64,000 nucleotides of DNA, taken from assembly GCA_026398235.1 (NCBI GenBank), contig JAPLTE010000123.1, forward strand, positions 1 through 64,000, in the 5' to 3' direction. Below are positions 51,649-60,348 of the stretch, in pieces. Below the pieces are notes generated by a model, which was given only the letters and a program-made list of their open reading frames with translations, did no database searches and was not told the DNA's origin. Both the position numbers and the translations under genes were made by a program. The number at the start of each line of letters is the position of its first letter. Position 1 is the stretch's first letter. Origin of the DNA: Verrucomicrobiota bacterium. Lineage in GTDB: Bacteria; Verrucomicrobiota; Verrucomicrobiia; Chthoniobacterales; Chthoniobacteraceae.

Positions 51649-54515
51649 CACCTTTCTTACCTACCCGCAAAAAAAACTCCCTGCCCGCCACTGGGGAAAC
51701 TCCATCGGCTGCGGAGAAAACGCCTGTACCTGAAACCGTTTCCCCGGTGTTTTCCGGCCCGACCACCCGTGCCTCCCGCCACAGGGAGATGGTGTTGGCC
51801 CATGCCGAACAACAACTCGCCTCGCAAGGAATGGACGACGAGGCGCAACTCCTCACGCTTTATAAGAAATTCCTTCGCATCGAAAACCACCGTCTGCGGC
51901 TCAAACACCAGGCTGGCGGAGGCGGACGGGAAATCGCCCAACAACGGGCCGTCCTTGTGGATATCGTTCTGCGCCATCTTTACAACGCAGCCACCCGCGA
52001 CACGACCGAGAAGGCGGCTGGCTGCGGCATTGCACTGGTGGCCATTGGCGGGTTTGGCCGGGGCGAACTGAGCCCCCACAGCGATGTCGATCTCATGTTC
52101 CTGCACGAGGCGGCGGTGGTTCCCAAACAGATCGGATCGATCATCGAGTCGATCTTGCGCGCGCTCTGGGATGTCGGGTTCAAGGTCGGCCATTCCACGC
52201 GTTCCATTGAGGGAGCCATCAAGCAGGCGAATGCGGACATGCTCTCCAAGACCTCCCTGCTTGAATCGCGCTTCATCGCCGGGGACCGCAAGTTGTATGA
52301 TGCCTTTAAGGCAGAATTCGAAAAGAAGTGCATCCTCGGCCACGAAAAAGAATATCTCATCCAGCGGCTGGAGAACCAGAAAGAGCGCCACCTCAAGAAC
52401 GGCTCCAAGGTCACCATGCAGGAGCCCAATATCAAGAGCGGCTGCGGCTCATTGCGCGACTACCAAAACCTGATCTGGGTTTCGATTTTCACCAACCGGG
52501 CGGGCAGCACGAGCAAGCTGGTCGAATTAAAGCTGCTGCCGGAAAGCGAACGACGCAAGCTGGATCGCGCGTACGATTTCCTGCTCCGGGTGCGCGCCGA
52601 ACTGCATTACCTCAACAAACGAGCCTCCGACAGCCTCAGCCACGTTTACCAACTCCAGGTCGCCACCAAGCTCGGCTACGACCATAAGAATCCGTTGCGC
52701 CGCATTGAGATATTCATGCGCGACTACTACCAGCACGCGCGCGCCATTTTCCAGATCACCGAAACCACTGCCGCCAAGCTCTCAAAACCGGGCGAAAAAC
52801 CGGAGGGCGTCATGCGGTTCCTCAAGCGCAAGACCAAGCGGGAAGGTTTTGACGGGTTTTATTTGGCCGACGGACTGCTCTATCCGGAGTCGCGCGAAAT
52901 TTTCAAGGAAGACCCGTTCCGCATGATGCGCGCCTTTCAGCATGCACAATTGCGCCATGCCGATTTCGCGCCCGAATTGCAAACCCTCGTCCGCCGCCGC
53001 TTGCAATTGGTGGACCGCACCTACACCTATGCCCGTTCGGTGCGAGAGACGTTCGCCGCGATCCTCAGCCGCAAAGGCGAGGTCGGCCGCATTTTGCGCA
53101 TGATGCATGAGTGCGACTTCCTCGGGCGTTATCTCCCCGAATTTGCGCCGTTGACCTGCCTGGTGCAGCACGAGTTTTTCCATCGCTACACGGCAGATGA
53201 ACACACGCTCGTCTGCCTCGAAAAGCTGGATGAATTGATCGACACGGACTCCGAACGTCTCCAGGGATACCGGGAACTTTTCAAAAAAATCGACGACCCA
53301 TTCGTGCTCTACCTTGCGATGTTGTTGCACGACGTCGGCAAATCCGCCAATGCCCGTTTCCATGCCGAGGCCAGCGCCATGGCTGCCGCGCGCATCGCCG
53401 CCCGGCTCCAGCTCCAGTCCGAACAGCGCAAAATGCTGACGTTGCTGGTGGATCAACACATCCTCCTTTCCAGCACGGCACAGCGGCGCAATGTCGAGGA
53501 CCCGGCGACGATTTCCGAATTCGCAAACGCCGTGCGCAATCAGGCAAATCTGGATGCGTTGATGCTGGTGACGCTCGCGGACGGAATGGGCGTGGGCGAC
53601 AACACCTGGTCCGATTGGAAAGAGTCTCTCGTGTGGCAGTTGTACAGGAGCGCCTCGCGTTATCTCGCCGAAGGTGAAGCCTTCTTCGAACAGCGCGTGC
53701 TGGAGCGCAGAACCACCAGGGAAGCCGTGCTCAAACGGCTCGGCTCCGCTTACGCCGGAGAGGTGGACGCCCACTTCATGTTCATGCCGGATGTCTATTT
53801 CAACAGCTTTGAGGAGATGTCCATCGCCTCGCATATCCGGCTCTTCCGCGTCTTTTTTGAAATGCAGGAAAATGAGGGGCTTGCCCCGGCGGTTCGCTGG
53901 ATTCCCCGTCCCGACCGCGGCCATAGCGAGCTGTGGGTCTGCACCTGGGACCGCAAGCATCTGCTCGCCAAAATCGCCGGTTCCCTGGCCGTGGCCCACC
54001 TCAACATCCTGAGCGCCGATATTTACACGCGAAGCGACAATCTTGTTTTCGACGTGTTCCGCGTCTGCGACACCAATTTCCAAGCCGTGACCAATACGAA
54101 GGACATCGCGCTGGTGGAAAACACGCTCGGCGAATCGCTCTCCATGGAGGATTTCGATTTCCGCGCCGCCCTGCAAAAAGCGATGCATCGGCGTCCCTAC
54201 CTGCTTTCGCAGGAAATGGAATTTCCCACCCGCATCGTCATCGACAACGACACCCACCCGGTTTACACGGTGGTGGATATCCAGACGCCCGACCGCCTGG
54301 GTCTGCTCTACAACATCCTCACGGGATTTGGCGAAGCGGACCTCAACATCGCCCTCTCGCGGGTCGCCACGGAAAAAGGCGCCGCCATCGACAGCTTCTA
54401 CGTCACCAACGCAAAGGGAGAGAAAATCCGCGAAACCAAGAGCGTCGCCCGCCTGCAACGGCTCCTGCAAAAAGCCGCCGAACGGGCAAAGTTGGAAGGA
54501 CAAAGTAAGCCATAG
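51645..54515 (+). CDS. glnD: PII uridylyltransferase/uridylyl-removing enzyme
   Basis: About 956 residues. Nucleotidyltransferase domain with GGFGRGELSPHSDVDLMFL (Gly-Gly, D-x-D), GlnD linker, HD domain YLAMLLHDVGKSANARFHAEASA (uridylyl removal), and two C-terminal ACT domains (ELWVCTWDRKHLLAKIAGSLAVAHLNILSADIY; VVDIQTPDRLGLLYNILTGFGEADLNI). It modifies PII in response to glutamine. The first ~60 residues are Pro/Thr-rich and not conserved. The start GTG 51645 overlaps the ntrC stop; other starts upstream would lie inside ntrC. Glutamine synthetase and glnB/K are not in the window. Confidence 0.93.
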   Translation: MTPFLPTRKKNSLPATGETPSAAEKTPVPETVSPVFSGPTTRASRHREMVLAHAEQQLASQGMDDEAQLLTLYKKFLRIENHRLRLKHQAGGGGREIAQQRAVLVDIVLRHLYNAATRDTTEKAAGCGIALVAIGGFGRGELSPHSDVDLMFLHEAAVVPKQIGSIIESILRALWDVGFKVGHSTRSIEGAIKQANADMLSKTSLLESRFIAGDRKLYDAFKAEFEKKCILGHEKEYLIQRLENQKERHLKNGSKVTMQEPNIKSGCGSLRDYQNLIWVSIFTNRAGSTSKLVELKLLPESERRKLDRAYDFLLRVRAELHYLNKRASDSLSHVYQLQVATKLGYDHKNPLRRIEIFMRDYYQHARAIFQITETTAAKLSKPGEKPEGVMRFLKRKTKREGFDGFYLADGLLYPESREIFKEDPFRMMRAFQHAQLRHADFAPELQTLVRRRLQLVDRTYTYARSVRETFAAILSRKGEVGRILRMMHECDFLGRYLPEFAPLTCLVQHEFFHRYTADEHTLVCLEKLDELIDTDSERLQGYRELFKKIDDPFVLYLAMLLHDVGKSANARFHAEASAMAAARIAARLQLQSEQRKMLTLLVDQHILLSSTAQRRNVEDPATISEFANAVRNQANLDALMLVTLADGMGVGDNTWSDWKESLVWQLYRSASRYLAEGEAFFEQRVLERRTTREAVLKRLGSAYAGEVDAHFMFMPDVYFNSFEEMSIASHIRLFRVFFEMQENEGLAPAVRWIPRPDRGHSELWVCTWDRKHLLAKIAGSLAVAHLNILSADIYTRSDNLVFDVFRVCDTNFQAVTNTKDIALVENTLGESLSMEDFDFRAALQKAMHRRPYLLSQEMEFPTRIVIDNDTHPVYTVVDIQTPDRLGLLYNILTGFGEADLNIALSRVATEKGAAIDSFYVTNAKGEKIRETKSVARLQRLLQKAAERAKLEGQSKP

Positions 54516-54591
54516 CTGTTGAGCCCACAGAGAGAGATGGGGTGATGTGGGCCGTTGATCGCCCTTCCAAGTTCGATCTCCGGGACTACAC

Positions 54592-54801
54592 CTAACGGCT
54601 TAGGAGCCAGAAGATTTGCAATAACACCGAGGCGCCAAAACCGAGCAGCACGCCGGAGAGGGCGGCGATTTTGAGGCTCAGGCGCAGGATGCGTTTGCGT
54701 TTTTTATACGGACGATACAAAGCGGGCCGCTGGGGAGCCTTTGGCTGAAAAAGAAACAGTTGTCCAAAGGAAAGCTCCGTGGAAACAGTTCGGTGGTTCA
54801 T
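54592..54801 (-). CDS. Hypothetical small single-span membrane protein
   Basis: Not recognised. 69 residues from ATG 54801 (MNHRTVSTELSFGQLFLF), with a basic middle (YRPYKKRKRILRLSLK) and one C-terminal membrane helix (IAALSGVLLGFGASVLLQIFWLLSR). An ATG at 54819 would add 6 residues. It lies between glnD and obg, opposite strand. The 186 bases up to obg hold no other feature. Confidence 0.45.
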   Translation of the reverse strand: MNHRTVSTELSFGQLFLFQPKAPQRPALYRPYKKRKRILRLSLKIAALSGVLLGFGASVLLQIFWLLSR

Positions 54802-54987
54802 GGGATGCGGGGTTTGCAAAAAGAAATTCGCAGCAATGCAGGTCAGGGAGGGGCCTGAGCGAAGGATGGGGGATTTTCCGGAGGAGGGGGAAAAATTCCG
54901 CGCACCGGGATTGCCGGATGGGGCGCACCACTGTATAAGAGGGATTCGCCCGGCGTTGAAAATGCCTGCTAATCAGAATGTTTTACC

Positions 54988-56160
54988 ATGTTTGTTGACC
55001 ATATTAAAATCTACGCCAAGGCCGGGAACGGCGGGAACGGCAGTTGCAGTTTTCGCCGCGAGAAATTTGTGCCCAAAGGAGGGCCGGACGGCGGAGACGG
55101 TGGCCGGGGCGGAAGTATTGTCCTCGTGGCCGACCCTCACATCGACAATCTGACCCCGTTTTTTTATGAGCCGATTCTCCGCGCCAAGTCCGGCGCCAAC
55201 GGCATGGGCAAACAGAAATATGGGCGCGCGGCCGAAGATCGGGTCGTGAAGGTGCCCATTGGCACGCTGGTGTACCGGTTGCCGGGCGGCGCTTCGCCCT
55301 TCGCACCGAAGCCGCAAAAATGGGAACTCGACAACCCGGATGGGGGCGTGGAGGAGATCATCACTGTAGGGGAGACGGAGTCCACCGTCGGCGCGCACGC
55401 GGCCGAGACTGTGGCGGAGACCACCGAGCCCGGGGAACTCGAATTAATCACGGATCTCGACCGCGAAGGGGCGGAACTTGTGCTGTGCAAAGGCGGCCAG
55501 GGCGGGCGCGGCAACATCCATTACAAGAGCTCGCGCAACCGCGTCCCGCGCCAGTGGGAGCCGGGTCACGATGGCGAGGAAGGTTATTTTTTACTCGAAC
55601 TGCGCAAAATCGCCGACGCCGGCCTGGTCGGTTATCCCAACGCAGGCAAATCAACCCTGCTGGGCAAACTTTCCTCGGCCCATCCCAAAGTCGCGCCGTA
55701 TCCGTTCACGACGTTGCATCCGATCGTGGGCATCGTTGAGTTTTCCGGGTTCCGGCGGGCCGCCGTGGCGGATATCCCCGGTCTGGTCGAAGGGGCGCAT
55801 TTGAATGTCGGCCTCGGGCATGAATTCCTGCGGCATATCGTTCGCTGCCGGGTGCTGCTGTTTGTCATCGACATGGCCGGAAGCGAGGACCGCAACCCGA
55901 TCGACGACCTGGGGCAGCTTCGCAAGGAGCTGGGGCTCTACGACCCGACACTGCCCGACCGGCCGTGGGTTGTTGTCGCCAATAAAATGGACGATCCGCG
56001 CGCGGAGGAAAACCTGCGGCATTTTCGGACCCGGTTTCCGAAGCGGGAAATCATCCCGATTTCGGCGGAGCTGGGCGATGGGATTGACGCCCTCAAGGCG
56101 AGTCTGGAACATCATCTTTTCGAGGAAACGCCGGAGGCCGGAACGGAAAATATCCAGTAA
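54988..56160 (+). CDS. obgE: Obg GTPase with an insertion in the Obg domain
   Basis: 390 residues. The N-terminal Obg fold is Gly-rich (KAGNGGNGSCSFRREKFVPKGGPDGGDGGRGGSIVLVAD; GGQGGRGNIHYKSSRNRVPRQWEPG). G motifs: G1 GYPNAGKST (~215-222), G3 DIPGLVEGA, G4 NKMD, G5 SAELGDG. Between residues ~98 and 152 is an extra ~50-residue acidic insert (NPDGGVEEIITVGETESTVGAHAAETVAETTEPGE) not found in E. coli Obg, and the usual acidic C-terminal extension is missing. Obg couples ribosome assembly to GTP status and stress. First of three consecutive plus-strand genes. Confidence 0.9.
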   Translation: MFVDHIKIYAKAGNGGNGSCSFRREKFVPKGGPDGGDGGRGGSIVLVADPHIDNLTPFFYEPILRAKSGANGMGKQKYGRAAEDRVVKVPIGTLVYRLPGGASPFAPKPQKWELDNPDGGVEEIITVGETESTVGAHAAETVAETTEPGELELITDLDREGAELVLCKGGQGGRGNIHYKSSRNRVPRQWEPGHDGEEGYFLLELRKIADAGLVGYPNAGKSTLLGKLSSAHPKVAPYPFTTLHPIVGIVEFSGFRRAAVADIPGLVEGAHLNVGLGHEFLRHIVRCRVLLFVIDMAGSEDRNPIDDLGQLRKELGLYDPTLPDRPWVVVANKMDDPRAEENLRHFRTRFPKREIIPISAELGDGIDALKASLEHHLFEETPEAGTENIQ

Positions 56161-56168
56161 TATTTCTC

Positions 56169-57347
56169 ATGGAGAAACCGATTGTTGCCAGCTACTGCAC
56201 CACGTTTCTCAAGCCGGAGATGTTGCACATTTACCGGCAGGTCAGCGCGCTGCAACGGTATGAGAGCTTCATCGTAACCAAAGAGCGGCAATGCCCGGAG
56301 CGGTATCCGTTCGGGGACATCGCCCTGCTGCCCGAGGCGCAGCAACCCCTTCTGCGGCGCTTTTATTTGAAGTTCATCCAGCGGGTTCCGGCGCTGCATT
56401 ACCGGGGCGAGATGGAGCAGCTAAAGGAGCTCTTTGGACGTCGGCGCGCGGATGTGATGCACGTTTATTTTGGCCACACCGGGGTGCATCTCCGCGCCTT
56501 TCTGGACTGGTGGGATCGCCCTTCGATCGTCTCCTTTCACGGGGCGGATGTGATGCCTCGGGAGCATCAGCCAAAATATCTCGGCGAAATGAAGCAACTC
56601 TTCGCGCTCGTGCCGCTGGTGCTGGCGCGCTCGCAATCTTTGGCGGAACGGCTGAAGGCCAACGGATGCCCTGGGGAAAAAATCCGCCTGAACCGGACCG
56701 GAATTCCACTCGCGGATTTTCCTTTGGTGCAGCGGGACATGCCGTCCGATGGAGCCTGGCATTTTGTCCAGACCTGCCGCCTGATTTCCAAGAAAGGATT
56801 GCGCACGGCCCTGCACGCGTTCGCGGAATTCCGGCGCGATTTTCCCAAGGCGACCTTCAGCATTGTCGGCGAAGGGCCGATGCGGGAGGAACTTTGCCGT
56901 CTTGCCGCCGAATTAGGCATTCTGGAGGCGGTGCGCTTTTGGGGATTTCTCGACCAAACCCAACTGAATGCGTTGTATGCGAGCGCACATCTCTTTCTGC
57001 ACCCGAGCGAGTTGACCGAAAAACAGGACCAGGAAGGAATCCCCAATTCGATGTTGGAAGCGATGTCCACAGGGCTGCCGGTTGCCGCGACGCTCCACGG
57101 CGGCATTCCCGAAGCAGTGCGCGACGGATTCTCCGGTTTTCTCGTCCCCGAGCGGGACGCCCAAGCGCTGGCGGCGGCGCTACGGCGCTTGGTGCAAGCG
57201 CCCGAACTGCTGCAGCAGATGGGCCGCCAAGCTTCGCAAAGTGTCCGTGAGGAATTTGAGCAAAGTCGCGCCGTCGCGAAGCTTGAGGCGTGCTACGACG
57301 AAGCGATCCAGATCGGCAAACCGCCGCGCATGAACCGCTCAATATGA
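56169..57347 (+). CDS. Glycosyltransferase, GT4-like (GT-B fold)
   Basis: 392 residues. GT-B pattern: N-terminal acceptor domain (MHVYFGHTGVHLRAFLDWWDRPSIVSFHGADVMPREHQ) and C-terminal donor domain (SIVGEGPMREELCRLAAELGILEAVRFWGFLDQTQLNALYASAHLFLHPSELTEKQDQEGIPNSMLEAMSTGLPVAATLHGGIPEAVRDGFSGFLVPE). The ExFGxxxxE-type donor motif is EKQDQEGIPNSMLEA. Similar to colanic acid and other exopolysaccharide transferases. 8 bases after obg; stop overlaps the next glycosyltransferase start (ATGA). Confidence 0.88.
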   Translation: MEKPIVASYCTTFLKPEMLHIYRQVSALQRYESFIVTKERQCPERYPFGDIALLPEAQQPLLRRFYLKFIQRVPALHYRGEMEQLKELFGRRRADVMHVYFGHTGVHLRAFLDWWDRPSIVSFHGADVMPREHQPKYLGEMKQLFALVPLVLARSQSLAERLKANGCPGEKIRLNRTGIPLADFPLVQRDMPSDGAWHFVQTCRLISKKGLRTALHAFAEFRRDFPKATFSIVGEGPMREELCRLAAELGILEAVRFWGFLDQTQLNALYASAHLFLHPSELTEKQDQEGIPNSMLEAMSTGLPVAATLHGGIPEAVRDGFSGFLVPERDAQALAAALRRLVQAPELLQQMGRQASQSVREEFEQSRAVAKLEACYDEAIQIGKPPRMNRSI

Positions 57348-58546
57348 GTTCTTTTGCTTACCTTTTTGAACGATTTCCCTCGTTCACTCAAACCTTCTGT
57401 TACCGCGAGGTCTTGGAAATGCGGCGGCAGGGGGTGACGGCTCCGATCTACTCCATTCGCGTGCCCAAGGACATCCCGGCAGACTGCCCGGAGGAACTCG
57501 CGCACGCCGTCTGTTACCTGCCGGAACCCGATGCGCTCGCGGCGGAAATGAAAACCTTTCGCCTGCTGGGGCGGTATCCCTGGAAAGTCATCCAGACCTT
57601 GCGCGGCTGGGGCAAACGCCCCGACAAAGGCCGCTTGCTAGCCGCCGCTTGGCTCGGCAAACGGCTCCAAAAACAAGGGGTCCGCCATGTCCACGCCCAT
57701 TTTGCGGGTATTGCTGCGCGCACGGCGTACTGGATCAAAGCGTTTTACGGAATCACCTTTAGTTTTACCGGGCATGCCAACGACATGTTCTGCGAGACGG
57801 ATTTCCCCGTCACCCTCGGCGACCTCGTGCGCGAAGCCGGGTTTGTGGTGACGGAAGCGGATTTCAGTTGCAGATGGCTGCGCGAGCGGCACCCGGCTCA
57901 TTCCGCAAAAATCCACCGGGTTTACAACGGGATTGGCTCCGAGGCTTTCCTTGAGCGCAATCCTGCCCCGGGACGCCCGTGTTTGCTCTCGGTGGGCCGT
58001 TGCATCGAGAAAAAAGGTTTCCGGGATCTGATCGATGCCTGTGCTCTCTTGCGGGATCGGGGGCTCGATTTTGAATGCGCCATTGTGGGTGGCGGCCCGT
58101 TGGAGGAGTCGCTCCGGGGTCGCGTCGCCGAACTCCATTTGCAAAAGATCGTGACCCTTGCCGGCCCCCAGCCGCAGGAGGAAGTGCGCAGGAGGTTATC
58201 CAATGCGCATGGATTCGTGCTGGCGTGTGCGACGGAACCGGACGGCGGAATGGATAATTTTCCCACGGTCATTATCGAAGCGATGGCGGCGGGACTGCCT
58301 GTGGTCTCAACCCGGCTTGCGGCAGTGCCCGAGATGGTCGAGCACGGAGTGAGCGGCTTATTGGTGGCAGAAAAGCAGCCCGAATCCTTGGCCGATGCCA
58401 TGGAAATCATCCTCCGAGACCCGGTCAAGGCAAGACAGTTTGGCCTTTGCGGCAAAGCGGCCGTTACCGAGCGGTTCGTAGTGCAAGTGACTGCCGGAGA
58501 GCTTAAAAACCTCCTGGAGAATGCAGTGAGCAAGCGACGGGAATAA
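57344..58546 (+). CDS. Second GT4-like glycosyltransferase
   Basis: 400 residues from ATG 57344. N-terminal FAYLFERFPSFTQTFCYREVLEMRRQG and HVHAHFAGIAARTAYW, VYNGIGSEAF, then the donor domain LLSVGRCIEKKGFRDLIDAC, GGGPLEESLRGRVAEL and EPDGGMDNFPTVIIEAMAAGLPVVSTRLAAVPEMVEHGVSGLLV. Probably works with the first glycosyltransferase on one glycan; the two overlap by ATGA. Its TAA stop (58544-58546) is at the left border of the MITE-like element, and the same TAA is repeated at the right border. Confidence 0.88.
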   Translation: MSSFAYLFERFPSFTQTFCYREVLEMRRQGVTAPIYSIRVPKDIPADCPEELAHAVCYLPEPDALAAEMKTFRLLGRYPWKVIQTLRGWGKRPDKGRLLAAAWLGKRLQKQGVRHVHAHFAGIAARTAYWIKAFYGITFSFTGHANDMFCETDFPVTLGDLVREAGFVVTEADFSCRWLRERHPAHSAKIHRVYNGIGSEAFLERNPAPGRPCLLSVGRCIEKKGFRDLIDACALLRDRGLDFECAIVGGGPLEESLRGRVAELHLQKIVTLAGPQPQEEVRRRLSNAHGFVLACATEPDGGMDNFPTVIIEAMAAGLPVVSTRLAAVPEMVEHGVSGLLVAEKQPESLADAMEIILRDPVKARQFGLCGKAAVTERFVVQVTAGELKNLLENAVSKRRE

Positions 58547-58874
58547 GAAGCTGTCTAAAAAATTCGGCGACGAGCGAGTAACGCAGTCAGAGCCCGTTTA
58601 CACCTCTTGCCTGAAAGGTTGCAGCCGATCAAAGCGGCGCGCGTCAGCCGCCGCACGCGCGGGAGCGCGAACCGCAACTGGCCTCAGGCCAGCGCGCGGC
58701 AGCGCGAAAGGGGTCCAGCGTCACGCTGGCTCTTGCCCTTTGGGTTGCGCATCTTTTGGCGCTGGCCTGCGTTGCTCGTCGGTCGCAGATCCTCAGATTT
58801 GCTCCCTCCGCACCGCCTTGGCCAACCCTAAAACCTGCTGCAACGCACCCCGCTCCCAATTTTTAGACAGCTTC
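58547..58874. mobile_element. MITE-like element with terminal inverted repeats and TAA duplications
   Basis: A 328-bp element with ends GAAGCTGTCTAAAAA at 58547 and its reverse complement ending at 58874 (one A extra on the left run). TAA stands directly on each side (58544-58546 and 58875-58877), as a 3-bp target duplication would. An inner inverted repeat pairs GACGAGCGAGTAACGCAG (58569-58586) with CTGCGTTGCTCGTC (58767-58780). No transposase is encoded; the interior open frames are low complexity. It may be mobilised by an IS element elsewhere in the genome. Confidence 0.65.
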
Positions 58875-58958
58875 TAAGACGAACCGTGCAGGAATGTCCA
58901 TTCTATTTGCAACTACGTCCATTCCCTCTCACAGCGAAACATGCTGGAATCACCGCAC

Positions 58959-58986
58959 ATCCCCAATCCCCAATCCCCAATCCCCA
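58959..58986. repeat. Four-copy ATCCCCA tandem repeat
   Basis: The 7-base unit ATCCCCA occurs four times in tandem, ending 12 bases before the fucP-like start. It is upstream of the sugar operon and could change length by slippage, altering expression. The rest of 58878-58998 holds no gene. Confidence 0.6.
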
Positions 58987-58998
58987 AGCCCCTATAAG

Positions 58999-60348
58999 AT
59001 GAAATCAACCAAACGTGTTTCCCTCATCACAAGTTCCGACGGGAGCAATTACCTGCTCCCGTTCATATTGGTAACCAGCTTATTCCTGCTATGGGGGGTT
59101 GCGCACAGCATCCTGGATATTTTGAATAAGCATTTCCAAAATGTGCTGGCGTTGAACAGGGCGCAATCTGGATTCGTGCAGTTTGCCTTGTTTATGGGCT
59201 ATTTCATCATGGCCGTTCCCGGAGGGCTCTTTATCAAACGTTTCGGATATAAAAGCGGAATTATCTTTGGCCTGACCCTTTTTGCTCTGGGTGCCTTCCT
59301 CTTTTATCCTGCCGCCGCCTATGGCCGGTTCTTCCCCTTTCTATTGGCCTTGTTTATTTTGGGTTCAGGCTCTGCCATCCTCGAAACCGCCGCCAATCCT
59401 TACTCATCAGCGCTAGGACCAAAGGAAACCGGTCCACAGCGCATTAATTTCTCCCAATCTTTCAACGGGCTCGGGCAAATACTGGGGCCATTGATGGGTG
59501 GGCTACTGGTATTTGGTGCCCAAAAAAGAGCAGGCGATGGGAAATTCGATTCATTGCTGACGCCTTATATGTTGATTGGAGTTGTGGTGTCGCTGGTAGC
59601 TTTGGCTTTTCTCGTGACTCCCATGCCTAACATTCAGGAAGGCAACGAAGAGGAGGGCGAAGAGAACCCGCCAATGAAGGAATTGTTAAAGCATCCCTTT
59701 TTCATTATGGCGGTGCTGGCTCAATTCTTGTATGTGGCCGCGCAAACCGGGGTGAACTCGTTTTTCATCAATTATTCCATAGAAGAAGTGAAGGACATCT
59801 TCACCCCCGTAAAAGCCGCAATGGCACACCTCGGGTATTTCGGCGAAGTGTTTATGCCCAATAACCCCGAACAGGCATCCTCTCTCTTGCTCGCCTTTGG
59901 CGGGCTCACGCTATTCTGGATAGGCCGGATTATCGGGACTTATTTAATGAAATTCTTTTCCCCCAGCAAGTTGCTGATGATTTATGCCCTGATCAATACA
60001 GTCCTGATCTTTTTGGTGGTCCTCACCCTGGGCACCGTTTCCATCATCGCCTTGTTCGGTTGTTATTTCTTTATGTCGATCATGTTTCCCACCATTTTTG
60101 CGCTGGGAATTCGCGACTTGGGTGCCTTGACCAAAAAAGGAGCTTCTTTCATCGTCATGGCAGTCGTTGGCGCCGCATTATGTCCTCCAATCATGGGAGC
60201 CATTGCAGATTGCTATGGCATGGCCATCGGATTCCTGATCCCCATGATTTGTTTTGCCTACATTTTTTTCTTCGCCCTGATCGGAGTCAAAAAAGAAAGA
60301 ATTCCGCAGAGCCTTGAAGCAATCGCAGACAAGAAAGGAGCATTATGA
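58999..60348 (+). CDS. Fucose-type MFS sugar:proton symporter
   Basis: 449 residues, about 12 membrane segments. FucP-like features: LLPFILVTSLFLLWGVAHSILDILNKHFQNVLALNRAQSGFVQFALFMGYFIMAVPGGLFIKRFGYKSGI, ILETAANPYSSALGP, and ISQ-like NFSQSFNGLGQILGPL. A member of the L-fucose/glucose/galactose symporter group. ATG 58999 is chosen; earlier in-frame ATG 58894 lies in repeat sequence. The gene is more AT-rich than obg and the glycosyltransferases. Stop overlaps the aldo-keto reductase start (ATGA). Confidence 0.85.
   Translation: MKSTKRVSLITSSDGSNYLLPFILVTSLFLLWGVAHSILDILNKHFQNVLALNRAQSGFVQFALFMGYFIMAVPGGLFIKRFGYKSGIIFGLTLFALGAFLFYPAAAYGRFFPFLLALFILGSGSAILETAANPYSSALGPKETGPQRINFSQSFNGLGQILGPLMGGLLVFGAQKRAGDGKFDSLLTPYMLIGVVVSLVALAFLVTPMPNIQEGNEEEGEENPPMKELLKHPFFIMAVLAQFLYVAAQTGVNSFFINYSIEEVKDIFTPVKAAMAHLGYFGEVFMPNNPEQASSLLLAFGGLTLFWIGRIIGTYLMKFFSPSKLLMIYALINTVLIFLVVLTLGTVSIIALFGCYFFMSIMFPTIFALGIRDLGALTKKGASFIVMAVVGAALCPPIMGAIADCYGMAIGFLIPMICFAYIFFFALIGVKKERIPQSLEAIADKKGAL

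Noticed and set aside
58607-58831. 74-codon open frame inside the MITE-like element
   Set aside because: No transposase motifs; Arg/Pro-rich translation.
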